DNA of 64,000 bases from Chryseobacterium sp. JAH. Its GTDB lineage: Bacteria; Bacteroidota; Bacteroidia; Flavobacteriales; Weeksellaceae. A program made the translations under genes and the position numbers. Location of the stretch: the NCBI RefSeq assembly GCF_001507335.1, contig NZ_LMAH01000002.1, forward strand, positions 124,001-188,000, in the 5' to 3' direction. Positions 54,874-64,000 of the stretch are shown in pieces. The number at the start of each line of letters is the position of its first letter. The first letter of the stretch is position 1. Under the pieces are notes generated by a model. That model worked only from the letters and a program-made list of their open reading frames with translations, made no database searches and had not been told where the DNA came from.

Positions 54874-55425
54874 CTATTTTTCTAAGATTATTTCAACTGC
54901 CGAAATCTTCTTTACAATATCACGTAACTCGCTGTTTTTTTCGTCATTAGAGATCTTCTGAGCTACCTTATCGAATTGATCATTAAAGAAAGGAAGTGTG
55001 AAAGTACCAATGATATTTCCACCATGTAAAGGAAAACGCTTTTCAGCAGCTTCTAAAACACCTAAACCACCTCTTCCACCCGGAGCTGTTGCCATTAGCA
55101 ACATAGGCTTTTCGTTCCAGACTGCTCTCTGTTTAATTCTAGACGTCCAGTCGAAAACGTTTTTAAAGGCCGTTGAATAAGTTCCGTTATGCTCGGCTAA
55201 AGAAACCAAAAGTACATCAGCACCGTCGATTTTTGAAGCAAAATCAACTGCCTCCTGCGGAACTCCGCTTTCTACTTCTCTTTGATGTTTGTAGATAGGC
55301 ATTTCAAAATCGTTCATGTCGACGATTTCTATTTCTGCGTTTTCAAATAAAGTGGTAGCGTATGTTACAAGCTGTCTGTTGATTGATGTGTCGGAATTGC
55401 TTCCTGCGATGGCTAGGATTTTCAT
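54874..55425 (-). CDS. NADPH-dependent FMN reductase family protein
   Basis: A 183-residue flavodoxin-like reductase. Phosphate loop IAGSNSDTSINRQLVTY near the N-terminus and SLAEHNGTYSTAFKNVFDWTSR in the flavin contact region match the family (the ExNxSxxxxLKNxIDW block). Also MATAPGGRGGLGVLE and a conserved PMYKHQREVESGVPQ-like stretch. Such proteins reduce FMN, quinones or azo dyes; the substrate is undecided. The purM promoter lies at its 3' end. Confidence 0.86.
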   Translation of the reverse strand: MKILAIAGSNSDTSINRQLVTYATTLFENAEIEIVDMNDFEMPIYKHQREVESGVPQEAVDFASKIDGADVLLVSLAEHNGTYSTAFKNVFDWTSRIKQRAVWNEKPMLLMATAPGGRGGLGVLEAAEKRFPLHGGNIIGTFTLPFFNDQFDKVAQKISNDEKNSELRDIVKKISAVEIILEK

Positions 55426-55501
55426 TGTTAATTATATTGGTTTAAAATTTATTTTAAAAGAAATAACCACCTCGTCAAAAATTCATTCTTAATTTTCGCC
55501 A

Positions 55502-55518
55502 CCCCACCAAAGGAGGGG
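55502..55518. repeat. CCCCACC / GGAGGGG repeat hairpin
   Basis: A 7-base arm pair with one mismatch and a 3-base loop, with flanks TTCGCCA and AATTGAG, between the FMN reductase and pirin genes. Similar 'CCCCTCCTTTGGTGGGG' units are recurrent in flavobacterial intergenic regions. Confidence 0.6.
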
Positions 55519-55571
55519 AATTGAGTTGATAATTTTTATACTAAAAAATTGGTTTGCGAAAATATGATTAT

Positions 55572-56300
55572 TTATTTTAGATACGCCGGTAAATCCATAG
55601 GAACTTCCATTAAAAGAATTTCGGTATCTTCTACTGCTTCGATGTTGAAACTTTGGGTGTCCCAGATTCCTAATCCGTCTTTTTCTTTTAAGATTCTGTC
55701 GCCTACTTTTGCGCTTCCTTTTAATACAAATGCATACACTCCGTTTCCTTTTTTATTAATCGTGTAGTTTTTACCGTTTCCTTGTGTGAAATTGGCTAAA
55801 TTAAACCAGGCATCCTGATGAATCCAAACACCATCATCGTTTTTATTTGGAGATAATATTTGTTGAAAACCATTAATTTTCTCTCCGTCTTTGATACTTT
55901 TCTGATCGTATCTTGGCTCTACATTTTCTTCTCTCGGGAAAACCCAGATCTGTAAGAATTTTACTGCTTCATCTTTATTTTGATTGTATTCGCTGTGCAT
56001 TACACCAGTTCCGGCACTCATCACCTGAATTTCTCCTTTTTTGATAACAGCTGTGGTTCCCATAGAATCTTTATGCTCTAAGTTTCCTTCCAACGGAATT
56101 GAAATGATTTCCATGTTTTTGTGAGGATGCGTTCCGAAGCCCATTCCCTGAGAAACCGTGTCATCATTTAAAACTCTCAACACTCCGAAGTTTGATCTTT
56201 CTTTGTTCTGATAGCCTGCAAAACTGAAAGTATGGTAAGAATTTAACCAACCGTGATCTGCGTGACCTCTTGAATCTGCTTTGTGATATACTGTTTTCAT
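55572..56300 (-). CDS. Pirin family bicupin protein
   Basis: A 242-residue two-cupin protein. The metal-binding motif is in GFGTHPHKNMEIISIPLEG (His-x-His with downstream Glu) and MSAGTGVMHSEYNQN (Glu/His) as in Pirin/YhhW. Other pirin blocks: HYHTFSFAGYQN-like YHTFSFAGYQN, LRVLNDDTVSQGMG, and QIWVFPREENVEPRYDQ. Some pirins are quercetin dioxygenases, others transcription cofactors; no substrate can be deduced. It is a single gene 342 bases downstream of the MFS transporter gap. Confidence 0.88.
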   Translation of the reverse strand: MKTVYHKADSRGHADHGWLNSYHTFSFAGYQNKERSNFGVLRVLNDDTVSQGMGFGTHPHKNMEIISIPLEGNLEHKDSMGTTAVIKKGEIQVMSAGTGVMHSEYNQNKDEAVKFLQIWVFPREENVEPRYDQKSIKDGEKINGFQQILSPNKNDDGVWIHQDAWFNLANFTQGNGKNYTINKKGNGVYAFVLKGSAKVGDRILKEKDGLGIWDTQSFNIEAVEDTEILLMEVPMDLPAYLK

Positions 56301-56457
56301 ATTGTAGATATTTTTTTGATTATTTATAGTACAAATGTACAGTTAGTGTATTCGGAAAATATTGATGTAAGGTAAGAAGTGATTTTATGTGAATTGTGAA
56401 TGGTCAATTTTCTTCGAAGTGAATTTTAGAGCCTGGATTATTTTTTGTGAATAGTAA

Positions 56458-56515
56458 GTTTTAGCTAAAGCCCATCCCAGCTATGTAATGAAAAAGCGGA
56501 CTAAAGTCCGCTCCT
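56458..56515. repeat. Twin palindrome repeat (TTTAGCTAAA and AGCGGACTAAAGTCCGCT)
   Basis: TTTTAGCTAAAG at 56458-56469 and a perfect 18-bp hairpin AGCGGACT-AA-AGTCCGCT at 56495-56512, 25 bases apart. The unit is a familiar flavobacterial intergenic repeat. It lies 5' of pirin on the minus strand. Confidence 0.7.
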
Positions 56516-56559
56516 GTTGATATTTTTATGTAAATTTTTTATTTAAATCAAATTCTTAA

Positions 56560-56642
56560 TTCTAATTTTCAATATTGAATCTTAATATTGAATTTCAAAT
56601 TCTGAATTGCAAATTTCAAATCTCAAATTCCAAATCTCAAAT
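56560..56642. repeat. Degenerate CAAATCTCAAATTC tract
   Basis: About 80 bases in which the units CAAATTTCAAATC, CAAATTCCAAATC, CTCAAATTT and AATATTGAAT recur with changes. Non-coding; ends at the MFS gene's stop. Confidence 0.6.
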
Positions 56643-58061
56643 TTAAAAATGTACCTGCTGAATTTCCTCTTCGATTTCCTGAGGATTTGCGTCATCCGAT
56701 TTAATAAAAATCATTGTTAAGACTGCGCCGAGAAGCATACAGATTCCACCAACGACAACATAGCCTATTGCGTAATTTCCAAAGGCACCTTTTACAATCG
56801 GGCCACCAAAGACACCGTTGATGATTTGTGGAATAACGATGAAGAAATTGAAAATTCCCATAAAAACGCCCATTTTTCTTTGCGGAATTGCGTCTATCAG
56901 CATTGCGTATGGCATTGCCAAAATACTTGCCCACGCAAAACCAAGTCCGATCATCGAAATCCAGAGCAGTGAAGTATCTTTAATGAAATACATTGAAATC
57001 AGTCCTAAACCTCCACAAAATAACGCTAATGCATGCGTTTGTTTTTTACCGATCCATTTCGCAATCGGAGTTAATAGAAATGCAAACGGGATTGCCCAGA
57101 GATTGTACATTCCAAATAATTTACCTGTAAGATCACCGGCTTTGTTGAATTCAACAGAATGCGTATCCTCAGGAGACAATCCGAAATGATGCGTGGCTAA
57201 AGCACTTGTCGTGAAAACCCACATGGTAAACAGTGCAAACCAAGAGAAAAACTGAACTATTCCTAACTTTTTCATTAAGGTTGGAATTTTCGCAAAGTCA
57301 CTGAAAATATCTGATAGTTTTGACGGCTGTTCTACTATTTCACTTTGTCCTTCAAATTCAGCAAATTCTTTCGGAGAGTATTCTTTTGTAGTAACAATTG
57401 TATAAATAATGGTTAATAAAAGTATTCCTGCACCGCAGTAAAAGGCATAGATCACATTATCGGCAACGAAACCCTCTTTAGCGACATTCGAGATGCCTAA
57501 TTTGGTCAGCCAATCCGGCAGATAAGATCCGATCACGGCACCAATCCCAATCAAAATGGTCTGCACTGAAAACCCTAAAGTTCCCTGATGTTTTGGAAGC
57601 ATATCTCCTACCAGCGCACGGAACGGCTCCATCGCAATATTAATGGAAGCGTCCATCATTGCTAAGAAAATAACAGCCAAAAGTAAAACGTTGGCCGCCA
57701 TCATCTGTGTTGCTGAAGCTGCGTTGGGAAGTAAAACCAAACCGATGGCACAGAGAATCGCTCCGATCAGAAAATAGGGCTTCCTTCTCCCCAAAGGACT
57801 CCAAGTATTGTCGCCCATATGACCAATAATCGGCTGAACAATCAAACCTGTGATGGGCGCAACCAACCAAAACCAAGAAAGCTCATGTACATCAGCACCG
57901 AAATTTCCAAGAATACGGCTTGCATTTCCGTTCTGAAGGCCAAAAGCCATCTGAATTCCTAAAAATCCCATGCTGATATTGATGATCTGGGCCATTGAAA
58001 GATTCGGTTTTTTTACTCTTCCAAATTTACCCGCATCATGTTTTCCTACCATCTCTGCCAT
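56643..58061 (-). CDS. MFS sugar transporter (SLC45/GPH-like, maltodextrin locus)
   Basis: A 472-residue 12-helix transporter. NLSMAQIINISMGFLGIQMAF opens it, QNGNASRILGNFGA and PIIGHMGDNTWSPLGRRKPYFLIG are the characteristic loop 2-3 of the SLC45/GPH branch, and PFRALVGDMLPKHQGTLGFSVQ follows the central helices. Related bacterial proteins import maltose or other disaccharides. Its neighbours are a GH13 amylase-type enzyme and, farther on, a GH97, which makes maltose or maltodextrin uptake a reasonable inference. Its start codon shares one base with the stop of the NTF2-like gene (TAATG). Confidence 0.85.
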   Translation of the reverse strand: MAEMVGKHDAGKFGRVKKPNLSMAQIINISMGFLGIQMAFGLQNGNASRILGNFGADVHELSWFWLVAPITGLIVQPIIGHMGDNTWSPLGRRKPYFLIGAILCAIGLVLLPNAASATQMMAANVLLLAVIFLAMMDASINIAMEPFRALVGDMLPKHQGTLGFSVQTILIGIGAVIGSYLPDWLTKLGISNVAKEGFVADNVIYAFYCGAGILLLTIIYTIVTTKEYSPKEFAEFEGQSEIVEQPSKLSDIFSDFAKIPTLMKKLGIVQFFSWFALFTMWVFTTSALATHHFGLSPEDTHSVEFNKAGDLTGKLFGMYNLWAIPFAFLLTPIAKWIGKKQTHALALFCGGLGLISMYFIKDTSLLWISMIGLGFAWASILAMPYAMLIDAIPQRKMGVFMGIFNFFIVIPQIINGVFGGPIVKGAFGNYAIGYVVVGGICMLLGAVLTMIFIKSDDANPQEIEEEIQQVHF

Positions 58062-58573
58062 TATTGCTTCAGTTTTTGGATTAATACATCTTCGATTGCT
58101 GTTTTTTCGACCACAACTTTATCCGACACATCATTTGGAATTGTCATTGAAAGTACATATTGTTTCACTTTCCATTGTCCGTTGATTTTTTCTACTACTC
58201 CCGAACCACGGCAGATTTTCATCTGAGTATTCAATAATTCATCAAACCAAGCCAGTTTTCCGTCTTTGCTGAAGTAGACATTTCTTTTTAATGAACTAAA
58301 ATTCCAGGTTCTCTTTTTATAGAAATATGGTTTTGCCCAAACCATAAATTCCTTTTTACTCCAAACCTCTGTTGCATCGGTACCGATGAAAGTAGATTCT
58401 TCAGCGAAAAAATCAAAATACGTTTTGTAATCTGCTTTTGCAGCAGCAATATTGAAAGCATCGAGCATTGTAGCAATGTCCTTTTTGTCTTTCTCAAATT
58501 TCGCTTGTGCTGAAATTGTTGTAAAGCTCCCGACTAATAGGAAAACTGTTATGAATAATATTATTTTTTTCAT
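58061..58573 (-). CDS. Secreted NTF2-like (SnoaL/DUF4440) protein
   Basis: A 170-residue protein with a signal peptide (MKKIILFITVFLLVGSFTTISAQ). The remainder reads as a cone-shaped NTF2 fold: IATMLDAFNIAAAKADYKTYF, FFAEESTFIGTDATEVWSKKEF, and a late GRWKVKQYVL-like GQWKVKQYVLSMTIPND. The same fold is used by many ketosteroid isomerase-like enzymes, but no catalytic set is evident. It is translationally coupled to the MFS transporter gene. Confidence 0.8.
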   Translation of the reverse strand: MKKIILFITVFLLVGSFTTISAQAKFEKDKKDIATMLDAFNIAAAKADYKTYFDFFAEESTFIGTDATEVWSKKEFMVWAKPYFYKKRTWNFSSLKRNVYFSKDGKLAWFDELLNTQMKICRGSGVVEKINGQWKVKQYVLSMTIPNDVSDKVVVEKTAIEDVLIQKLKQ

Positions 58574-58673
58574 TTTAATTTATTTTCTTTTTCTACTCAC
58601 TAAATAGCGCTAATTTTTTTCACGAATGAAACTCATGATTTTGAAATTTTGGAACTATTTATATAATTCGTAC

Positions 58674-60530
58674 TTATTTCAATTCAATGACCATCGAAGT
58701 TCTGGCAGGAACAGTAAGATTATTCTGGAGTGACAATTCTTTTTCTGAGATTATATCCTTTCCTTTAGATGAAGATTTTATAGCTTCTGAAAATCTTTTT
58801 AAATCCACAACTTCTTCTTTTTCATTAGCATTCACTACCACCATTACCGTTTCTTTTTCGTTGTATCTAAAGTAAACAAAAACATTATTCTGAGGAACGA
58901 AATTTTTAGTTTTCCCAGTGTGGATGACATCTTTTCCTTTTCTCCAGTTTAATAGTTTCTGTGTAAAACTATGAAATTCCTTCTGTTCTTCGGTTTGAGA
59001 AGCCGTATTGAAAGCATTTTGCCTGTCTGATTTCCAGCCTCCAGGAAAATCTCTTCGGATGTCTGCGTCGCCACCTTTATTTTTATCGCCACGCATTCCG
59101 ATTTCGGTTCCGTAGTAGATTTGAGGAATTCCGCGAACGGTCGATATGATCGTCATTGCCATTTTGTAAGCCTTTGGATCATTATTAAACATTTCATTCC
59201 ACCTTTCGGTATCGTGATTTTCAAAAAAAACGAGAAGATTGTTGATGTCCGGATACAGGAAATCATTCGTGAAACTATTATAAAGTCTATTCATTCCGTT
59301 GTTCCAGCCTTCTTTTTCCTTAATGGCTTTCGGAAGTTCATCATACAGAGGAAAATCCATTACCGATGGTAAATTTGAATTGTAATTGACGGCTTCTCCT
59401 GTTTTAGAGTCCTTCTGCCAAGCAGAAATTTGTCCGGCAGAGCTCAACCATGTTTCTCCTACAATATTGAATTTCGGATATTCATTGGTGATAGCTTTTG
59501 CCCATTTCGCCATTGCTTCCTTGTCGTTGTACGGATAGGTATCGACACGAAAACCTCCTAGTTCAGCATATTCAATCCACCAGATCGCATTTTGAGTCAA
59601 GTATTTTAAAACCAAAGGATTGCTTTGATTAATATCGGGCATCGAAGTATCAAACCAACCATCCAGCGCTACTTTTTTGTCTGCTTCGGAAGCATTCGGA
59701 TCAAACTGAGACGTGATTTTGTAATTGGAACGTTTGAAACCTTTATCTCCATCATCAAACCAGTGAATCCAGTCTTTTGTTGGTAAATCCTTAATGAGCC
59801 AGTGCGAAATTCCCCAGTGATTGGTCACATAATCCATCACCAGCATCATATTTCTTTTGTTGAGCTTTTGAGAAAGTTCTCTGTACTCTTCGTTGGTTCC
59901 GTATCTTCCGTCGATTTTGTAAAGGTCAGTTTGTGCATAACCGTGATAAGAATATCCTTTTTCGTTGTCTTCGTTTACCGGTGTCAGCCAGATTGCAGTC
60001 GCTCCTAAGTTTTGAAGATAGTCAATATTATTGATGATCCCACGCAGATCTCCACCATGGCGGCCGCTGGGAAGACTTCGGTCTGCTTTTTCAGTAAGGT
60101 TGGGCTGAGAGTCATTTTTTTCGTCGCCATTCGCAAAACGGTCGGGCATGATGAGATACATCAGATCTTTTGAGGTGTAAGAATTTCTGTTGGCAGAATT
60201 TGGATTCCTATCTTTTAATTCATAGGTATATGAACCGACGTTTTTCTTTCCGTTTTTAACGTTGATTTTAAACTTTGAAACATTGATTTCATTCGTATTT
60301 AAAGTTACAAAAACGTAATTTGGGTTTTCGACTTTCTGAATGTCTTTTGCTTTGATCTCATCTGAAATTTCAATCTCGTTTTTAGCAATGTCTTTTCCGT
60401 AAATAAGGAGCTGAACTTCAGGATTCTTCATTCCTTTCCACCAGAATGCAGGTTCCACTTTTTCTAAAGGCTTTTGAGAAAAGGCTAAGACTGCTGCAGA
60501 AATAGCAATTACTGAATATATTTTTTTCAT
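58674..60530 (-). CDS. GH13 alpha-amylase family glycosidase (cyclomaltodextrinase/neopullulanase-like)
   Basis: A 618-residue exported glycoside hydrolase: signal MKKIYSVIAISAAVLAFS, an N-terminal immunoglobulin-like CBM domain (about 20-115), and a TIM barrel. Conserved regions I-IV: I MLVMDYVTNHWG, II GGFRVDTYPYND with the nucleophile Asp, III IVGETW with the acid/base Glu, and IV FFENHDTERWNE with the transition-state Asp. A beta-sandwich domain closes it. The pattern RHGGDLRGI and DYLQNLGATAIWLTPV fits SusA-like neopullulanases. It likely acts on maltodextrin fragments in the periplasm. Confidence 0.93.
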   Translation of the reverse strand: MKKIYSVIAISAAVLAFSQKPLEKVEPAFWWKGMKNPEVQLLIYGKDIAKNEIEISDEIKAKDIQKVENPNYVFVTLNTNEINVSKFKINVKNGKKNVGSYTYELKDRNPNSANRNSYTSKDLMYLIMPDRFANGDEKNDSQPNLTEKADRSLPSGRHGGDLRGIINNIDYLQNLGATAIWLTPVNEDNEKGYSYHGYAQTDLYKIDGRYGTNEEYRELSQKLNKRNMMLVMDYVTNHWGISHWLIKDLPTKDWIHWFDDGDKGFKRSNYKITSQFDPNASEADKKVALDGWFDTSMPDINQSNPLVLKYLTQNAIWWIEYAELGGFRVDTYPYNDKEAMAKWAKAITNEYPKFNIVGETWLSSAGQISAWQKDSKTGEAVNYNSNLPSVMDFPLYDELPKAIKEKEGWNNGMNRLYNSFTNDFLYPDINNLLVFFENHDTERWNEMFNNDPKAYKMAMTIISTVRGIPQIYYGTEIGMRGDKNKGGDADIRRDFPGGWKSDRQNAFNTASQTEEQKEFHSFTQKLLNWRKGKDVIHTGKTKNFVPQNNVFVYFRYNEKETVMVVVNANEKEEVVDLKRFSEAIKSSSKGKDIISEKELSLQNNLTVPARTSMVIELK

Positions 60531-60539
60531 TTAATTATT

Positions 60540-61592
60540 TTATTTTTTAGATGAATACCCGATACAAAATAATGTCTCTCCCTTATTCACGGGTGGTGTT
60601 CCTACTTTATATAAAATTACTCCGTCTGTTTTTGAAAGAATCTCCTGTTTCTTTTTACCAAATACATCGGTGATGTAGCCTAACACCTGACTCACATGAA
60701 CAGATTCTCCACTTTTCAGATGGCTGTAAAAAATTCCGTCCTCAGGAACACGGATATAATCCTGCCGATTGAGAACTTTTGCTTTTTTTTCTGTCGTTTT
60801 AAATCCCACTCTATGATAATTTCCGGAATATTCAAGCATATTATAGACAGCATTTTTGATCATGTCAATGTTTTCTTTCTGAACGGTTCCTAATTTTCCG
60901 GCTTCAATACTCAAGGCAGTAATTCCCTGTTGAGTTGCCTGTTTAAACGCATACTTTGCGTGGTCAGTCTGTGTTAAATTATAAGGATAAGAAACAATTG
61001 GACTCATTTGAGACCTAGAAGCTAAATTTTGGGCCAACTTTGTGTTGTCCGGAGTATCTTTTCTGTCATAATAACATACAAAAGGCAACAGATCCTCATT
61101 CGCATCACCACCATGAATATCTAAAAATATTTCAGAATTAGAGATAATTTCTTTGGTAATAATGTCGGCAATCTGATCAGTTGCCGTTCCGTTTGATGAG
61201 CCCGGAAAAGCGTTATTTAAATTTTTTTGATCCAAAGGATTAATGAAAGGAGTACGCTTTTGAAAAGCCTCAACATTCGCAACAGGCACGATGATTATAG
61301 TTCCTCTAAGGTTTTCAGGTTTGATATCATTTAGTAATTCCTGAACAGCAATAATCGGTGGGTACTCGTAACCGTGAATTCCTGCTACAATACTGAAAAC
61401 CGGACCATTCTGAGCACCTTTGATAACCGTAACAGGAACAAACGTTTCCTGTTGTGAAGCTGTTTTAACTGAGAATCTCAAATCTTTTCTAAATGAGCCT
61501 TTCTCATTCAAAACAGTGGCTACACTTTGTGCACTGACTGCCGCTACAAAGAACAGTACCGACGTGAAAATAGCTTTCGAAATAAAATTCAT
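60540..61592 (-). CDS. Succinylglutamate desuccinylase/aspartoacylase-type hydrolase (M14-like)
   Basis: A 350-residue exported zinc hydrolase from ATG at 61592 (MNFISKAIFTSVLFFVAAVSA). The zinc and catalytic sites are in VAGIHGYEYPPIIAVQ (His-x2-Glu type), LDIHGGDANEDLLPFV (His) and the ALSIEAGKLG Glu region. It belongs to the AstE/AspA family with C-terminal lipoyl-like strand. Substrate unclear: peptides or N-acyl amino acids. It follows the BASS transporter by 25 bases and precedes the GH13 gene by 9 bases. Confidence 0.84.
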   Translation of the reverse strand: MNFISKAIFTSVLFFVAAVSAQSVATVLNEKGSFRKDLRFSVKTASQQETFVPVTVIKGAQNGPVFSIVAGIHGYEYPPIIAVQELLNDIKPENLRGTIIIVPVANVEAFQKRTPFINPLDQKNLNNAFPGSSNGTATDQIADIITKEIISNSEIFLDIHGGDANEDLLPFVCYYDRKDTPDNTKLAQNLASRSQMSPIVSYPYNLTQTDHAKYAFKQATQQGITALSIEAGKLGTVQKENIDMIKNAVYNMLEYSGNYHRVGFKTTEKKAKVLNRQDYIRVPEDGIFYSHLKSGESVHVSQVLGYITDVFGKKKQEILSKTDGVILYKVGTPPVNKGETLFCIGYSSKK

Positions 61593-61617
61593 AGATTTAA
61601 AGATAATCAAATATATT

Positions 61618-62613
61618 TTACACTCTGGCATCGATGTTTTTTTTTGCAATTTTATTGGCGAGCCAGCTTACATAAAACAGCTGAAAGCTGTGATAAATCA
61701 TCACAGGAAGAAGAAAAAGCACTTTATGATTGTCCGGAATTCCCAAAACCAACAAGAAAAGACTTCCATGCACAAGAGATTTTTTTGAGCCACAAAATGT
61801 TGTCGTAATAATATCTTTTGGTTTAAATTTTAATTTTGTAGAAATGAATTGCAAAATATGATAGACCGAAAAAAATAAAAATACGACACTGAAGGCCAAA
61901 ACAAGAAAAACAATAGACGGAACAGATACAAAAATATTTTCTACAAACGCTGTAGAGAAACTTTCGTACACAATCAAAAGTATAATGAGTCTGTCGAATT
62001 CTGCGATAACATTTGAATATTTGGTGACCCATTTTTTAAAGAAGGGATTTAGTACAACTCCCAAAATAATCGGCAGTAAAACTTTGATTAATAACTGCTG
62101 AATAATCTCACCTTGATTTCCTGCTTCTGCATTTGGTTTCAGGAAAAAGCTCATGAAAAGAGGTGTTATGATAATTCCAATTAATCCCGAAATGGAAGCG
62201 TTGAAAATTGCTGAAGTTACATTGCCTTTTGCAATAGAAACCATGACCACCGAAGATGAAACCGTTGATGGCAGACTCGCCAAAAAAAATACTGAGAGCC
62301 AAATGCTGTAGTACTCCGAATCTTTGACCAAAGGGTAAAAAATGAAAACCAGTAGAGGAAAAATAAGAAACGTTCCTGATTGAATCAGAAGATGTAATTT
62401 CCAGTTTGAAACGTCTTTAACAACTTCTTTTAAATTTAATTTCAGTCCATACAGGAGGAAAATACCTGCAATTCCCCAATCAATAAAACCGGAGAGATTA
62501 ACGTACTGATTATAAGATTCGTGAAAGGGAAATAATTTTGCTATCAAAACCATTACAATCAACAGAAGCAGAAAAATATTCTGTTTGTTGAATATGGTTG
62601 TCATCAACTTCAT
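61618..62613 (-). CDS. Bile-acid:sodium symporter family (BASS/SLC10A7-like) transporter
   Basis: A 331-residue polytopic inner-membrane protein, about 10 helices. The BASS signature regions ASLPSTVSSSVVMVSIAKGN and IFNASISGLIGIIITPLF carry the crossover motifs, and CGSKKSLVHGSLFLLVLG is typical of the YfeH/SLC10A7 subgroup. Substrate is uncertain. It is the most upstream gene of the group BASS, hydrolase, GH13, NTF2-like, MFS on the minus strand. Confidence 0.87.
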   Translation of the reverse strand: MKLMTTIFNKQNIFLLLLIVMVLIAKLFPFHESYNQYVNLSGFIDWGIAGIFLLYGLKLNLKEVVKDVSNWKLHLLIQSGTFLIFPLLVFIFYPLVKDSEYYSIWLSVFFLASLPSTVSSSVVMVSIAKGNVTSAIFNASISGLIGIIITPLFMSFFLKPNAEAGNQGEIIQQLLIKVLLPIILGVVLNPFFKKWVTKYSNVIAEFDRLIILLIVYESFSTAFVENIFVSVPSIVFLVLAFSVVFLFFSVYHILQFISTKLKFKPKDIITTTFCGSKKSLVHGSLFLLVLGIPDNHKVLFLLPVMIYHSFQLFYVSWLANKIAKKNIDARV

Positions 62614-62699
62614 TGCTAAGAATTTTGAACATTCAATTTACAAAAAAAAACCTTGTCAGAGCTTTTAGCCCCTGACAAAGTTTTTATAAAAGTAGACTT

Positions 62700-62828
62700 T
62701 CCTAGCCCTGATCGCAGCGGCATCCTTTTTTGGTATTGCGATTGCGAAAAAGTTCAACAGATTGCTTCACTTTATTCGCAGTAACAAAAAAGATATAGTG
62801 AAGAGCAGGAAACAGCTTCTTAAAAAAG
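62700..62828. repeat. Folded intergenic repeat, copy B
   Basis: Homologous in the same orientation to 49697-49827; keeps TCCTAGCCCTGAT, AGCGGCATCCTTTTTTG, CAAAAAAGATATAGTG and AGAGCAGG. The inner 40-50 bases differ most (TTGCGATTGCGAAAAAG kept, then diverged). It lies between the GH97 3' end and the BASS gene 5' end, and is antisense to both. Confidence 0.82.
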
Positions 62829-62860
62829 AACTACCTGAACCTGTTATGCTGCGTTCACTT

Positions 62861-64000
<1,140 letters not shown>

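Overview
The window is a contiguous piece of an AT-rich Bacteroidota (Flavobacteriia) chromosome and looks most like Chryseobacterium or a close relative. The evidence is family content and signals rather than a marker gene: fused SecDF, GLPGLI-family proteins, cargo with type IX secretion (T9SS) C-terminal sorting domains, TonB-dependent outer-membrane receptors, a Bacteroidota-type phosphoenolpyruvate carboxylase, many short lipoproteins, TAnnTTTG-type -7 promoter boxes, and several intergenic repeat families of flavobacterial style. I see no tRNA, rRNA, CRISPR array, prophage or conjugative element.

Layout. 1-2.2 kb: 3' end of acetyl-CoA synthetase, then a decayed patch (a GLPGLI gene with two in-frame stops and a frameshifted small secreted peptide). 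2.4-6.4 kb: a small stress-type protein, then RelA/SpoT and NhaA as a tight pair. 6.3-13 kb: YihY, an outer-membrane protein, RlmH, TrmL, a TPR/PAP2/TatA group and a Tet-type MFS pump. 13-25 kb: SecDF, a secreted sugar dehydrogenase-like protein, HemN, an amino-acid permease, PnuC, a Tyr/Asn-rich lipoprotein, DapF and MltG. 25-35 kb: a TonB-type receptor, a sugar-nucleotide/aminotransferase group (cytidylyltransferase, GalE, DegT), a secreted subtilase and Ppc. 35.6-37.6 kb: an accessory cluster of very small membrane proteins, three of them related to each other. 37.6-42.4 kb: a YqhD-type alcohol dehydrogenase, a lipocalin-like lipoprotein, an SGNH hydrolase, and a TPR gene split cleanly by a complete 1279-bp IS with an 8-bp target duplication. 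42.4-48 kb: DEAD-box helicase, UbiB-type kinase, prephenate dehydratase and an intact GLPGLI protein. 48-54.9 kb: a one-directional purine block, purM-purN-purH-purD-guaA. 54.9-64 kb: FMN reductase, pirin, and a maltodextrin/starch group (MFS sugar transporter, GH13, GH97) with a BASS-type transporter.

How the genes fit together. purM, purN, purH and purD give IMP-pathway steps and guaA gives GMP. The block starts with a strong-looking promoter and a folded leader ending in an intrinsic terminator, which suggests attenuation. The GH97 and GH13 enzymes plus the MFS transporter form a periplasm-to-cytoplasm glucan route, though no SusC/SusD pair lies inside the window. SpoT and Ppc are housekeeping.

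The most notable items are the purM leader RNA; the IS whose transposase reads as one protein only if a -1 shift occurs on an eight-A run; the cluster of 2-TM miniproteins; and at least four intergenic repeat families, one present as two same-orientation copies about 13 kb apart. Five loci carry apparent disabling changes (1129-1962, 2003-2172, 6347-6725, 37138-37543, 40163-42415). No clearly new multi-gene system is evident; the leader RNA and the miniprotein cluster are the best candidates for something undescribed.
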